DNA from: Tetraselmis striata
Taxonomy: Eukaryota; Chlorophyta; Chlorodendrophyceae; Chlorodendrales; Chlorodendraceae
Length of the DNA: 64,000 bases
Assembly: GCA_006384855.1 (NCBI GenBank)
Contig: VCJN01003307.1
Location: forward strand, 56,385 to 120,384
Direction: 5' to 3'
The translations under genes and the position numbers were made by a program. Each line of letters begins with the position of its first letter. Positions within the stretch are counted from its first letter, which is position 1. Below are positions 12,336 to 25,100 of the stretch, in pieces. The notes beneath the pieces were generated by a model. The model had not been told where the DNA came from and did no database searches. It worked only from the letters and a program-made list of their open reading frames with translations.

Positions 12336-12457
12336 GTACCATAGCAGCAAAATTTCTCCATGATCTTTTGGATGGGGTTTCTTTTATATCGGCAATAAAT
12401 GTAGGTTCGAGTAGTAGTTTAAATTGGCCAACTGGCTGTATATATACCGCCGCTGCA

Positions 12458-12491
12458 ATGGGTTTCACTGGTGCCATTCTTGTCCCGGGAC
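12458..12491 (+). repeat. Solo LINE 3' tip, tail-to-tail with LINE copy 2
   Basis: GGGTTTCACTGGTGCCATTC and the following TGTCCCGGGA match the sense 3' end of the LINEs but point the opposite way to copy 2. Together with copy 2's own 3' end (about 12500-12532) they make a ~30-bp-arm inverted repeat around a T-run. Confidence 0.75.
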
Positions 12492-12492
12492 G

Positions 12493-14448
12493 TTTTTTTT
12501 TTCGCCCCCGGGACAGGACTGGCATCAGTGAAACCCTTGCAGCGTCTCTACGACGGCCGTTTAGGCAGCAATCCAGTTACGGAAAGCCCTAGGTAGGCGA
12601 CGCTCCGTTATAGTCATCAAGCAAATTGCAGAAGCATTCTGCAAGACTAATTGGACGCCAGTGACGGAATTTCCAACACGTACTGTTGGATCACCGTCTT
12701 AAACACTGCCATCAAAATACCCGGCACTGACCACGAAAGGTCCGTCCTACCCGTTTGGGCGTCGGCCCATTCGAGTAATGCGAGTTGGGGCAAGCCCCAA
12801 CCCGCGGAGCAAAGCATTTCGGGAGTGCGATACATGTGCAACAAAGAAGTCAATGTGAGGGATGGCCCGACGCCATAGCTGGAAAAATTTCCCATTCCCA
12901 GTAAAATCCAGGGCGCCGTGAAGGGAGGGGGGGACCCCGCCCAAAATAAAGGCAGTTAAGTCCTCAGGTGTTGACGAAATAACCTGACCACTAATAAAAT
13001 CCCTAAACTCCGGAACTAACAACCCCAAATTATGACGGTGATACCCCCACCGCGGGCACTCCACCAACATATGTTCGATAGTCTCAGATTCACCTCCGCC
13101 ACATGCATGGCAGTGCTCCAGGAACCGCTCAGGCATGGCATGAATCCGGGCCAATCGGCGAGTAGTGGGAACTACTCGGGTGCGTAATTGTATCATAATG
13201 TGCAGCCCGGCCACCACCCCCGCGGGGACACCCACACCGTACTGTGGCAATGGGTTTGACGCGTAAGACGCAAGGACATATATACCCCAGGTGTTAGTGC
13301 GTGTTAACGATGCCGACGATTCGTAACGCGCCCACACCGATGCCTTTACTAGTTTAGCGGCATCGCGCGCGGCTAGTGACCTCCACTCAAGTGGAAGGTG
13401 CGCCCCCTCACCTAGCCCTACGTTCGCCCTAGCTAGTCGATCTAACCACCGCACAGTCCATGACGTCCACGTGTTAGGGCGCGCCCGACTTGGCTGATCT
13501 ACTAAATGGGTTATACATGTATTCAAGTCGGATGCTTTAAGGAACGCCCGAGCCCGTGCCGCAGCGGCCGTAGCCTCTATGGGCGCAATATCCAATTCCC
13601 GCATCATCGGTGCAGTGGCCACCCCAGGAGAGTTTTTACCCACCCAAATGAGGCACCGCAAGCACTGATTGAGTACGGTTTGTAATTTATTTGCGCCGCT
13701 AGTTCTATCCATGCCCCATACTTCACACCCATAAGTTAAAACCGGCAGTACACAGGTTTTAAAAACCGACACACGCACATTAATAGGAATTATGTCCCGT
13801 CCACCGACTTATACCGAATCGAGCGCCTCAATAGCGCGTGTACCCTTCTTAACCCGGTCGTCTACTATGTGTTGCATACCTAAATCCGACTGAATGACCG
13901 TACCCAAGTACCTATATTCATTTACAACCGGTACCCGTTCCCCCCCAAGCTGCCATCGGGCAGCTTGTTCGCGTAACGCGGTCTCGTCGGAGTATCGGCC
14001 TAATGCCATCACCCCACACTTAAGTACCCCAAACCCCATAAAATGATCCTCCGCCCACTGCGAGAAGTGGGCGAACATGGCATGCAGGTTATCGAACGAG
14101 CCTGTGATACCTACTGCGTCGTCCGCGTACAGCTGACATGGCACCCTTAGTGGTTGCCTTGCCGCTAGTGTGTCGGTGCACCATGGTACATCACACCCTA
14201 GATGTTCTACCCCATCGAATATATCGTTAAGAAATATGTTAACTGGGATGGGGGAAGCGGGGCATCCCTGTCGGAGGCCACGCTCTATGGGTATGGGGTC
14301 TGATAATGTTCCCGGGGCCACCCCTGTCTTGACCCGTACCATACTATCCCTGTATAAAGTTTTAATGAAGGTAAGCATATGACCCGTAACTCCTATGGCT
14401 TGTAGTTTTAGGAATAAAAGCTCATGAGGTACGGTGTCATATGCCTTC
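12493..14448 (-). mobile_element. LINE copy 2, 5'-truncated
   Basis: This is the best preserved LINE copy. The frame 14450-13809 has the reverse transcriptase core (GLRQGCPASPIPVNIFLNDI and LYADDAVGITGSFDN). The frame 13778-12747 holds the C-terminal half with the CHACGGGESETIEHMLVECP motif. The two frames are offset, so about one frameshift separates them. The 3' untranslated region ends near 12493 next to an A-run (plus-strand T's). The 5' side stops abruptly at 14448, against the left inverted repeat of the 12.5-kb transposon. Confidence 0.87.
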
Positions 14449-14475
14449 AACAGTAATTTAACCTATTTTGCGCCG
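14448..14475 (+). repeat. Left terminal inverted repeat of the 12.5-kb transposon
   Basis: CAACAGTAAT followed by TTAACCTATTTTGC and GCCGTGG. About 25 of 28 positions match the right end in reverse complement. Confidence 0.75.
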
Positions 14476-14741
14476 TGGAATTCATTTTGCACCGTAGGGT
14501 TTGTTTATACCCTAGTTCCCGGGTTTACTATCAGTACTTAAGACTCACTGGTGATGTAGCTTGGGTTTGTAGACCTTGGGTGCAGTGCAGCATTCAACAG
14601 CATGAAGGCCAGCCGCGACGCATATCCAATGTTGGTTTTGGAGCATTTTGTCCAAAATGGGACAAGATGAGGCAATGAAATCAATATTTATTATGATTAT
14701 TACATCCAGCGGCTAGCTAGCCACAAGACGTTGCTGATAGT

Positions 14742-17700
14742 TTATTCGTTGAGCATCCCCAACTCGAGCAAGTCCTTCTTCGTGGCTGCGTTAAACTTGA
14801 CGACTCCGCCGGGTTTGCGTTGCGCTGGGGTGGTTGACATGACGTGGACGCAGTTGTTTCGTGGCTGGCTGATTTGCCACCCAGTTTGCGCATATGTCTT
14901 CACGACTTGGACGCTTTTACCGTACCACTTCTTTCTGACCATGGTGCCGTCCTCGTTGAACACCTCTCGACTTCCCGACGCGTCGTGGATGGCCTTCGCG
15001 TACGATAGGGGGACGGCTTCAACAAGCTTCCAAGGAAGCGTCAGGCACTTCTCCCAGCTTGTGTCAACTGGCTTCTTCCCTCCTTTTGTCTGCGCGTACA
15101 ACCATAGGGGCATGAGGGGTTTGCCCTTTGCATCGGCATGGAAGGGCTCGTATACGGCCACGGTCAACGTGTCTTCGGTAGTCTCGCGCGACTTCACAAG
15201 CCCGATGACGAATCTCGACTCCCAATCACCAAGAGTTTCAGGACACTTGTCTTCCTCATGCACCTAACGATGACCAAGACCGCGAGCTATGTTAGTCCCG
15301 AGCGAGACGCCACGCCATTTTTGTCCCAGCTAGGACAAAATAACAAGCAAGGTAGAAGAACCAAATTGTTTTGTCCCGTAAAGGACAAAAATTACAAACA
15401 ATGGGACTCACATCGGAGACGTCGATGACAACGAGGTTCGAGCCCTTTGCATCGCTGGGCGATGTGTTGTCATGAAGCCTCTCCTTGGCGCCGGCGTGAA
15501 CTCCCCGGAAGGCGCTGTCATCTTGAAGCACTTGAGCACGAACCTCGGCTTCCACGCGAGCGGCTTCGGCATTGTTGAGGTCTGCGTTGGTAGCCATCGT
15601 GTGACGTGCCTCAGCAGGCGCGGTCTGCCCGTGCTCGCGCAAGAAGTCGTCAACTTCCTCTTTCCGTTGCGGCCAGAACCCGGAGAAAGCTGCCGAAGGA
15701 GCAGTTTGCATCTCATCCAAGTCGTCGAGCAGATTCTTCCAGCTCTCGCGCTCGACTGGGGAGAAGTGCCACTGGACCGCCAGGTCCGTGATGTACGACC
15801 TGACCTTCTTGAAATCATCCAAGTACCTTTGGACCCTCACCGCGTCGGGCTTCTTTTTGTCGCAGAGAGCGTACAAAAGGGGCCGGCCCGCACGAATCTC
15901 GGGCGTCCCAGTTGGCGCGCTCTTCAAGATCTGCACGGGCTCAGAAAGCGGTGTGTTGGACCACAAGGCGGTGCGCAACGAGCCGCCAGACGCGGCGGCG
16001 TCGTCACGGGTGAACTCGAATTTGTGCGGCTTACTGATGTCCTGAATGTGGTCTTGGAAATGGGGCCTTAACCACTCAGAGAAGTCGAGGGAGAATGAGA
16101 GCTCAGCAATCTCCGGAGTGGGCGAGAATGCCTTCGCCACCAAGTCAAGAAAGGCCTCGATTGTGTAGGCGGAGCTGCGAGATAGCGCAAGACTGATGCG
16201 GCTGAAGATCTGGTCAACCCGTTCGTGAGTGTGCCCGACAGGCAAGAAGACCAAATGAATGACGTCGCAGATGCCGATAGACACAAGCCAATTGCAGAGG
16301 GCCGCCACGTTCCTATTCTTGTTCTCCCTGACGGTGTTGTCCATCTGGATTCTGATGTACGGAATCTTTCTACCACGGTGTTGAATTTCCTGCATCGCAA
16401 ACCAGATTTCATCAGTCCAGGGCTACCGGACAACCACGGCGAACCTATCGGGAGGCTAACGAGCTCACCTTCATGATCGTGATCCATATCAGAGTGCACG
16501 TCGTGGACGAATCGTGGGGGATGGTGTTGGTGTAGTAGTAGATGTCGTCCGGGCGGTATCCGTCGTACTTCACACAGGTGAGGTGGTACTTGAGGAGCAT
16601 GTCGGGCTTCACAGTCTTGGGGATGCGAACCCAGTGAGGCAGCAGGGTCTTCGCGGAGTCCATGCTATCAATTTCGAAGAAGAAGAAGTTTCCATGGCCA
16701 AGGCGCGACTGGAAGACGGCGTTGTTCAGATCCCTTCGTTCCTGGCGCACTCTCTCGAGGTGTACCTTCTGCTCAGCTCTGACCTGACGCCTCACCAGCT
16801 GTTGATGTTGACGGTGCACTTGACGTTCCTCTGGCGTCATGTCCTTTGTGCAAATCTCGCGAGCTTGGTCTCTGAGTGCTTTGCCCGCCGCGCATATGGG
16901 ACAGTGGCTGAATCGCTTCACCTTCGGCGTGGTGACATCCGGGAAGTCTTCCTTCCAAGTCCGGCGGAAAGTGTCGAACGATGCGAGCTTCACTTCGCTC
17001 TCGGTAGCCAAATCTACAAAGGGGCAGGGGCATGATAGGTCGGTATACAAATAAGGTCTCAGACTGCGAGACAGAAAAGTTCGGTCTAAAGTGGGTCGAA
17101 ATAATTATATCGGTAGTGGGTGAATAATCCTGTAATCAGCATGGCGAAACAATCTGTCATCAGTGTGACGAAACGGTATGTCAGTAGTGGGACAAAACCG
17201 TCTCTCAGCAGTGGGACAAGACGTTCTCTCTGCAGGGGGACGATATCGGCTAATTATGTGGGAGAAATACTTATGTGGTCGGTGGGACGAAACGGTATGC
17301 CATGAGCGGTGCGAAACGTTCTGTCATCAGTGGGACGAAATCGGTCCGGCGTCGGTGGGACTAAACGTTCTGGCGATAGCGGGACGAAACGGTTTGTCAT
17401 CAGCGGGACGAAACGGTATGTCATCAGCGGGACGAAACGGTTTGTCATCAGTGGGACGAAACGGTTTGTCATCAGTGGGACAAAACGGTCTGTCATCAGC
17501 GGGACAAAACGATTTGTCATCAGCGGGACAAAACGGTTTGTCATCAGCGGGACGAAACGGTTTGTCATCAGCGGGACGAAACGGTTTGTCATCAGTGGGA
17601 CGAAACGGTTTGTCATCAGTGGGACGAAACGGTTTGTCATCAGCGGGACAAAAACGGTATGTAATTATCGGGACAAAACGGTCTGTCATCAGTGGGACAA

Positions 17701-18634
17701 AACGGTCTGTCATCAGCGGGACAAAACGGTTTGTCATCAGCGGGACGAAACGGTTTGTCATCAGCGGGACGAAACGGTATGTCATCAGTGGGAAAAAATG
17801 GGCCTCACCGCGGAGAATGGCGTTGTCGTCCTCGGCCCACGACTTGTAGTAGTAGTAGACGCAAATCTTGGTCATCCAGGGAGGTAGGTGCTTCTTGAAG
17901 GTCTCGCTGTTTCCGTCATGAAAAGGCATGATCTCGACGTGACCGAGGTCATCCGAGAAGAAGTGCTCGAGAAACATGCGCACATGCTCCCTCGGTCCGG
18001 ATTGTCTGCTCTCGTATTGCTTGCGCTGCCTGATGTACGTGGGTTCGTTATCCACCACCGACCGCTGGATCACGAGACGTCTGTGTTTCGAGACCTGATG
18101 CAAGGCCTCCCACGCACGCCCACACGTGTAGATGGGGCCGCGATGATCGAAAGATCGCAAGTAGCCACCGTGATCGAACATGTAATCGAACTTGTCGGAT
18201 GCCGACTCGTAGCCACCCCTGAGAACCTGAGCGAGCCGGTCAAAGGAGCGGTTCTGATTGCCCGAGTATACGGTCAACGCACGGTCCAACACGGCATCAA
18301 CGAGGGCCTCTCCGCACTGTGTGTATAGCTTGTGCACGCACTTGCGCGAACAGCATGGCGACTGCTCGCTAGCCTCCTTGGCGAGCATGAGGCGGATACA
18401 ATCGCGAGAGGTGCGCTTGCTGATCAGAGACGAGACCTTGCCATTATCGCTTTCGGCGACCTCATCGGAGCCCTTGCCCCACGTGTACTTCCTTTTCTCA
18501 GGCTCCTTACGATCACTCGCACGCGCGTCGCAATCACACGAGTACCCGCTGCGGCACGAACACGTCGGTAATGTAAGTGTAGTGTCCGACTCGCCGGATC
18601 CTGGAGAAGAGGCCATGCTTTCGACCGCCGCCAT
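14742..18634 (-). CDS. DUF7869-type (RNase H-fold, DDE-like) transposase, 4 exons, intact
   Basis: Exons in sense: 18634-17809, 17013-16469, 16389-15412 and 15263-14742. All junctions are GT-AG and phases agree (phase 1 after exon 1, phase 0 after exons 2 and 3). The sum is 2871 nt, or 956 residues plus stop. Exon 1 is Cys-rich (CCSRKC). Exon 2 has HCPIC, a charged coiled-coil-like stretch, and FEIDSMDSAKTLLPH, whose Asp residues near 391 and 394 fit the first acidic catalytic residue. Exon 3 has IRIQMDNTVRENKN (Asp near 474) and FLPVGHTHERVDQIFSRI (residues about 504-521), the hallmark of DUF7869 proteins. Exon 4 lacks a known motif. I chose the start MAAVESMASS over an in-frame Met at 18745, which would place a homopolymer-encoded proline run in the protein. 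Intron 1 is filled by a 24-bp repeat array. That this protein moves the element is inferred from its family and its place between inverted ends. Confidence 0.85.
17131..17796. repeat. 24-bp tandem array A (intron 1 of the transposase)
   Basis: About 27 units of a 24-bp repeat containing TCATCAGTGGGACGAAACGG. Units are regular from about 17320 to 17796 and degenerate toward 17131. Variants are T/C in AGTGGG/AGCGGG and GGTTT/GGTCT/GTTCT at the unit end. The array stops 12 bp from the exon-1 donor. Because 24 is divisible by 3 and the unit lacks stops, the transposase frame stays open across much of the array. Confidence 0.95.
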
Positions 18635-19176
18635 GCAGCGCGGGGCGAGTGGGTGGGGGGGGGGGGGGGTGAAGGACTGTGATCTGTGGTGAGGAAGAGT
18701 GACGGCCGATGACCGTTCTCGGACGGGCCGTTGACCGGGGGGCATAATATCCAGCTACGGGTCAAAATAATTGATGACTCAAATACCGTGTTATTTCGTG
18801 CTTCTTTCGTATGTCGGAAATAGTTCTATACTAGTAAGTACACCCGAATCCAATCCAAGGAATATATCATCTCATGAAGGAATATTATTGCCACGCCACT
18901 GTACTCTCGTACCGTTATGACTCTCGAGTAGGGAATATTTTATCTTCCAGTAATAGTAATATATAGTCGCAGTAGTTAGCCCTGTATATTCGTCGCGGTG
19001 CAAAATACATGACCATGATGTCGACGACGAGGTACACTATAGTGTGCGCACGCGCGCCGTTTGTCCAGCAGGGGTCAGAGCGGCGGCAGACAGAAACCAC
19101 GTCATTTCCACCTCTCCCTCACCGCTTCCCACCAAGAAACCCGCTCATCTACCGCGTCAACCTACCTACCGCCAGA
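18635..19176. promoter_or_regulatory. Divergent promoter region between the two transposon genes
   Basis: The transposase start (minus) and the methyltransferase-like start (plus) are 542 bp apart and point away from each other, so this stretch must hold both 5' leaders and promoters. It begins with a poly-G run near 18655-18669. The middle (18780-19010) is AT-rich with several TATATA-like strings. No specific element was identified. Confidence 0.5.
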
Positions 19177-22100
19177 ATGGCGCCGAAGAAGAACGAGCCT
19201 GCCAAGGACAAGGAAGACAAGGACGACGCCACCCCAGGTGAGTTGCGCGCGCGTGCAGTAGCTGCCTGCCTGCTCGACGCGTGATACGGCCAGATCTAGC
19301 GAGTTCGGTTAGGGTTCACTGTATAAGCGGTGTAATCTAGGACCACTCGAGGTGTAGGCAGACGAGTGGCAGCGTACAGTAGCCGCCTGCCTGCTCGACG
19401 CGTGATGCGGCCAGATCTAGCGAGTTCGGTTAGGGTTCCCTGTAGAAGCGGTGTAATCTAGGACCGCTCGCTCGAGGTGTAGGCAGACGAGTGGGAATAG
19501 AAACCCAAACGAGACGAGCGGCGTCAGGGTCCTGCAGGGTAGTATTACGTCCCGTCGAGGCAGCTGCGGCAAGCAGTAAGGATGCTAATTGGTGGTGGGA
19601 GCGGGTGGGGTTGAAGAGCGGTCAGGGGGAACATCTGCCTGTACTCCGCCGTAAGGAGTGGTTTAATATTAGTGTGAAGCGCAGTACTTCAAGACATAAC
19701 ATTATTAAACCGCAGTACATAATGTATTGAAAATAGTTTTGTCATCAGTGGGACGAAACGGTTTGTCATCAGTGGGACGAAACGGTTTGTCATCAGTGGG
19801 ACGAAACGGTTTGTCATCAGCGGGACGAAACGTTCTGTCATCAGTGGGACGAAACGGTTTGTCATCAGTGGGACGAAACGGTCTGTCATCAGCGGGACGA
19901 AACGGTTTGTCATCAGCGGGACGAAACGGTTTGTCATCAGTGGGACGAAACGGTTTGTCATCAGTGGGACGAAACGGTTCTGTCATCAGTGGGACGAAAC
20001 GGTTTGTCATCAGTGGGACGAAACGGTTTGTCATCAGTGGGACGAAACGGTTTGTCATCAGTGGGACGAAACGGTTTGTCATCAGCGGGACGAAACGGTT
20101 TGTCATCAGTGGGACGAAACGGTTCTGTCATCAGTGGGACGAAACGGTTCTGTCATCAGTGGGACGAAACGGTCTGTCATCAGTGGGACGAAACGTTCTG
20201 TCATCAGTGGGACGAAACGGTCTGTCATCAGTGGGACGAAACGGTTTGTCATCAGTGGGACGAAACGGTTTGTCATCAGTGGGACGAAACGGTCTGTCAT
20301 CAGCGGGACGAAACGATCTGACAGGGTATGATATTTGTAGGCCGAAGGTCCAAGCGGACATCAAAACCTACCGAGAAAGCAAAAGAATTCGATGCGCTCG
20401 GAGCGCTAGTAGGGAGAAAACACAAGGCGTCATCTTCTGTGCCAGAGCAGCCGGCGGCGAAGAAGAAAAGTGCAGCCTCAGCTTCTGCAGCTAGAGCCGG
20501 CGCTGAGGCATCAGGTAACCCCTGGAAACCGAGCCTTTTAGGAGGTAGGGTGACGGCTTACGGCACGCATTCGCAAGGAGAAAGATTGGCCGCCTTGCGT
20601 TTGAGGGACCGAATCAAGAGCGGTCAGGTCCTCTCAGATGCTCAAATGCAGACAGCGCGAAGGCTAATGGATTACGAAAAGCTCATGCAAGCTTACTATC
20701 AAGCAGGTCCTTGCCTCTCCAATCACATGATTTTTGTGTGTGCACTGTGTCATATTGACATTGTTTGAAATCATGTGTGTTTACAGGTTCGAAAGGACGC
20801 GCACAAGAGCCAGTAGCGACTGAAGCTTCAAAGGAATCCAAGGGGAAAGAAAAGGTTTCAGAGACAATTGTGACTCCAGGTAATTGTGACTGAAAGTATC
20901 AATCCCTGCCTTTGTGAGTGCACTGTGTCACATTGACATTGTTTAAAATCATGTGTGTTGACAGGTTCGAAAGGACGTGCACATGAGCCAGTAGCGACTC
21001 AAGCTTCAAAGGAATCCAAGGGAAAAGAAAAGGTTTCAGAGACGATTGTGACTCCAGGTAATTGTGACTGAAAGTATCAATCCCTGCCTTCTCACTCCCT
21101 TCGATTACTTTCTCGTCAAGGAGTTATCTGACATTCCAACAGGTCGTAAATTGGCGCAGGCAACAGCGTCGGAAGCAGCTGGTAAATCGGGATCCCCAGG
21201 TAAGAAAAATTACGCTTGGCTTTGATGGTGTATGGCGATACCGTTCGGTAGTTAATCGTGACGCCCACCGCAGGTGTGTTGAGTACTCTCTACTCATTCT
21301 TTACAGGTTCCCCGAATCAAGGCTCTTCTTTGTCTAAAGGCCCGCCTCAAGTACCGGAAACAGAGCCTGAGCCTGAAATAGAGCACACTCAGCCTGAGCC
21401 TGAAACAGAGCGCAATGAGCCCGAGCCAGAGCCTCGGCATGAGCCTGAAACTGAGCCCGCTCAGATGGAGCCCGAGCCGGAGCCCGAGCCGGAGCCCGAG
21501 CCCACCCGGCTTGACCCGGAGCCAGAGGCCGAGCTCGAGACTCCAGCGCCGACTACCGGGCAAGCGTCTGGTTCTGGAGCCTCTGGTTCTCGAGCCCCTG
21601 TTGCCGAGGCTCCGAGAAGGGTTCCTGAATTCCTCAGTATGTGCACGGATGAAGAGGTCTTCGGCACAGAGGAAGAACAGAGGCAACGGGCGGCGGAGAA
21701 GCGTAAGCAAGCTCTCGACATCACCGGCACTCCCGGACCCGAGAGGAAGACAAAGCTGATGACGGTCGCCTCTTACGACGACTTCTTTGACGAGAGGGAC
21801 GGGTCCCAAGAACATGACTCCTACAGCGACTTTACCTCAAGGAGCTGGACTATCCACTGGTTCAAGAACGCAAGTGCTGAGGTCGAGATCTATTTGTACA
21901 TCGAATTGCACAAGGCGAGCCTGCTGACTGGCAAGGACTTTTTCGATGATCCGAAGGGGCCACTTCTCGCGTGTATCGGAAAGATCAAGGACGTCGAGCT
22001 GGACTCGGCCGGAAACTACGAGGTGAGTAAAGCTTATATGATGTCTGAATTCGTGTCAATGTCGTGTTTCAATAAGTATTAATATTCTTGTGCTTGTTAC

Positions 22101-25100
22101 CGCAGATATCTCTTGAACCTTATCGCTTGACAGTGCACAAGGAGTTCAGGATCGATGTCAGCTTTGAGAGGTTGCTACTCCACGCGATCCAACCGCCACT
22201 CTCCTTCCAACCGCGGTTCCAGTCTTACTACGCATGGACTTTGGTCGAGCGCAATGTGCTGGCGCAGGCGCTGACAGGTTTCGCGTCGGGTCAGATTGAC
22301 ATCGATGACTTGGCCAACATTGACAAGGATTTTAAGAACGCGCTTCCATACGTCAACACGTTGGCCGTCCCGCCGGCCTTGAATGGCTTCCACAACACCG
22401 GTGCCGTCGACTGGATCTCTTACGGCCACCTCAGAGTCGAGATTGCTGATCCAGAGGTGAAGACATCTCACGGTGGCGACATCAACATGTTATACGCCGA
22501 CAGAGTCAACCTCGTGGTCAACAAGGATACGGGGCTGCCTTACATTTTCAGCTTCATATCCGATAAGTTCGTCGCTCCGCCGCCGGAATTTGAATTCCGT
22601 TCCCCAAAGCTGCAAGACTGCAATATGGTGGCGCAAAGCTACAAGGTAAAAGCCTATCGCGACCTGTTGTACCTATCCGGATCAGATATGTGTAGTTACA
22701 TATAAATCAATACACAATGCAACTTACTGACATCCATTTCTTGCATTTGTTATTCAGAGAAATCCTTCCCTGTCCGCCGAGAATTTCTCGGTGTCCTTTC
22801 CAGTAGTCCCTAAACAAGATTTTTTCTCCGATGAGTACGAGCCCCTCGCTCAGACCATGGCCAACTTCAAGGAGCTAGTCGCAGCAGACGAAGGCGGGGA
22901 GAACCCGAGGTTGGCGGATTCAAGTTCCTACAAGCCAGAGATCGACGTCATCGTCGAGTTTCTTCGCGCCCACGGCGCGCGTCAAGCCAACATCGACGGC
23001 AGCCACAGACGGGAGGCGAAGCGCATGGTGAAAGAAAACTACCCGGAAATCTACAACGCCAACAAAGGCATCCACCTCACGTCGACTAAGATGTACATCG
23101 GCCTCTCGCCGGAAGTCTGCCGCTACATGTCTATGAAGCTCAACGAGGCGGGTCACACCGTCGTGGGAGACACGTCGATGCACAAACTCCTGGTGAGTGA
23201 CCCATTCTCCCAGATTACTATTTAGCTAACCGTGGCAGCAAATAGGCGTAAAGTGTGACAAAAGTCGTTCTGTCGTTAGCGGGTTAAAAATATGTCACAG
23301 TGGGACGAAACGTTCTGTCATCAGCGGGACGAAACGGTCTGTCATCAGTGGGACGAAACGGTCTGTCATCAGTGGGACGAAACGTTCTGTCATCAGCGGG
23401 ACGAATCGGTTTGTCATCAGCGGGACGAAAGGGTTGGTCATCAGCGGGACGAAACGTTCTGTCATCAGTGGGACGAAACGTTCTGTCATCAGTGGGACGA
23501 AACGGTTTGTCATCAGTGGGACGAAACGGTTTGTCATCAGTGGGACGAAACGGTCTGTCATCAGTGGGACGAAACGGTTTGTCATCAGCGGGACGAAACG
23601 GTCTGTCATCAGCGGGACGAAACGTTCTGTCATCAGTGGGACGAAACGGTCATCAGTGGGACGAACCGTTCTGTCATCAGCGGGACGAAATGTTCTGTCA
23701 TCAGCGGGACGAAACGGTTTGTCATCGAGGTACAAGCGTTCGGAATTTTGAAATCGGTGCAATTGTTTCTGCAGAACCTTCGCAGATGTTTCGAGAGCTG
23801 GTATGCAGAACAGGATGCAAATCGCCCCGGCTTTAGGGCACTTCCGCAAATCAGGGTAGTGAAGGAGTTCAAGAAGTCTGAAGTTCTTCAAGTTGAACTT
23901 GAGAAGATCGGCATCAAAGATGAGAAGAGCAGCGAGTTCTCAAATTTGATTGACCTCTGCTCGCGCCCACAACGGTGAGCTGCGTACATGATGAAAATTT
24001 ATCGTGTTGTTAATGCTGCTAGATTCTGACAAATGATTTGCGCAGTGTTTTTGAGCCCCTTGAGCAGATTTCTGAAGCCTACCGGCATGTGGACCTCGGG
24101 GTTCGAGGATGGGACGAAGCCAGAACCAAACTCGGAGACCTATTGGTGTACTACGAGCAAGAACTCGATAGAGTCAAGCGCCTCAATTACGGCAGGCAAC
24201 TCACCCAGAAGGAAGTGAGCAAGGTTTACGAAGCAATTCGGAAGCCTATCAATACAATCCTCGATAACAAGAAGTACGGCTTCGGGAAAGACAGAGCTCA
24301 CTTCCGAGTCGCCCTCATGGAGGTAAGTTGTGACCGACCCCAGTGTCTTAATCATATGGAATACTATCATTGATTCCTTTCTCCGTACTGAAGTTTGTTT
24401 TTCGACCCAGGATGTCGGCTTTGGACCCCATGCGCCCTGGCTAGACGAGCCGTCTCTTGCCAAGCAGAGCGACAGCGCGGATCTCCCTGTGGGCCAGATG
24501 TACCTGGTGGTTGGACTGCTCATCCAAGGCGAGCACAGTGTGACCCCGAGCCTCTACGAGCTGGTGGATGACATAAAGCATGCCGGCGACAATGGCCCCA
24601 TGGCTGTTACGCACACCAACGCGGAGTGGCTCGCGATGATTGAGACCTGGCGGTTTCGCGATCTCTTGCGTCGAGCAAGCATCAAGCTCATGAATGCTAT
24701 TGGCACGGCAAAGGGACACGGACAGGAACTCCAACTGCTGACGCCGGACGAACCGGCCAGGAACTGGGGGAAATATCTCTCGGACCACATCATCGAAATG
24801 GATGTGGATGACAAAGTGTCGGATGAGCAAGCGGCCGCTCGCCTTGACGCCATCACCAAGTTCCGAGCCAAGGTTGATGACCTCGGCCCAACAGGCTTCC
24901 CTAGAAAGTTCCAGGATTTGTTCAAAGGTGCTCATCGCTCCGGTCCGTTGATGGTCTTGCTGACCCCTCCTGCCAGATGGGGGGACATGAAATCCGCCGA
25001 TTGTCTCACACCACTACCGGTTCGAGAGCATATCGCGGCCACCAACACCACCATCAGGAGTGAGGCGTATCGCATCAAGAATCAGATGCCGGACTTGGTC

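Noticed and set aside
19705-20494. Protein genes of up to 255 residues made of 8-residue repeats over the 24-bp arrays
   Set aside because: A stop-free 24-bp unit leaves several frames open on both strands; the arrays lie in introns with good splice sites around them.
17131-23727. CRISPR array
   Set aside because: The 24-bp units are directly adjacent with no spacers, the DNA is eukaryotic, and no cas-like gene is present.
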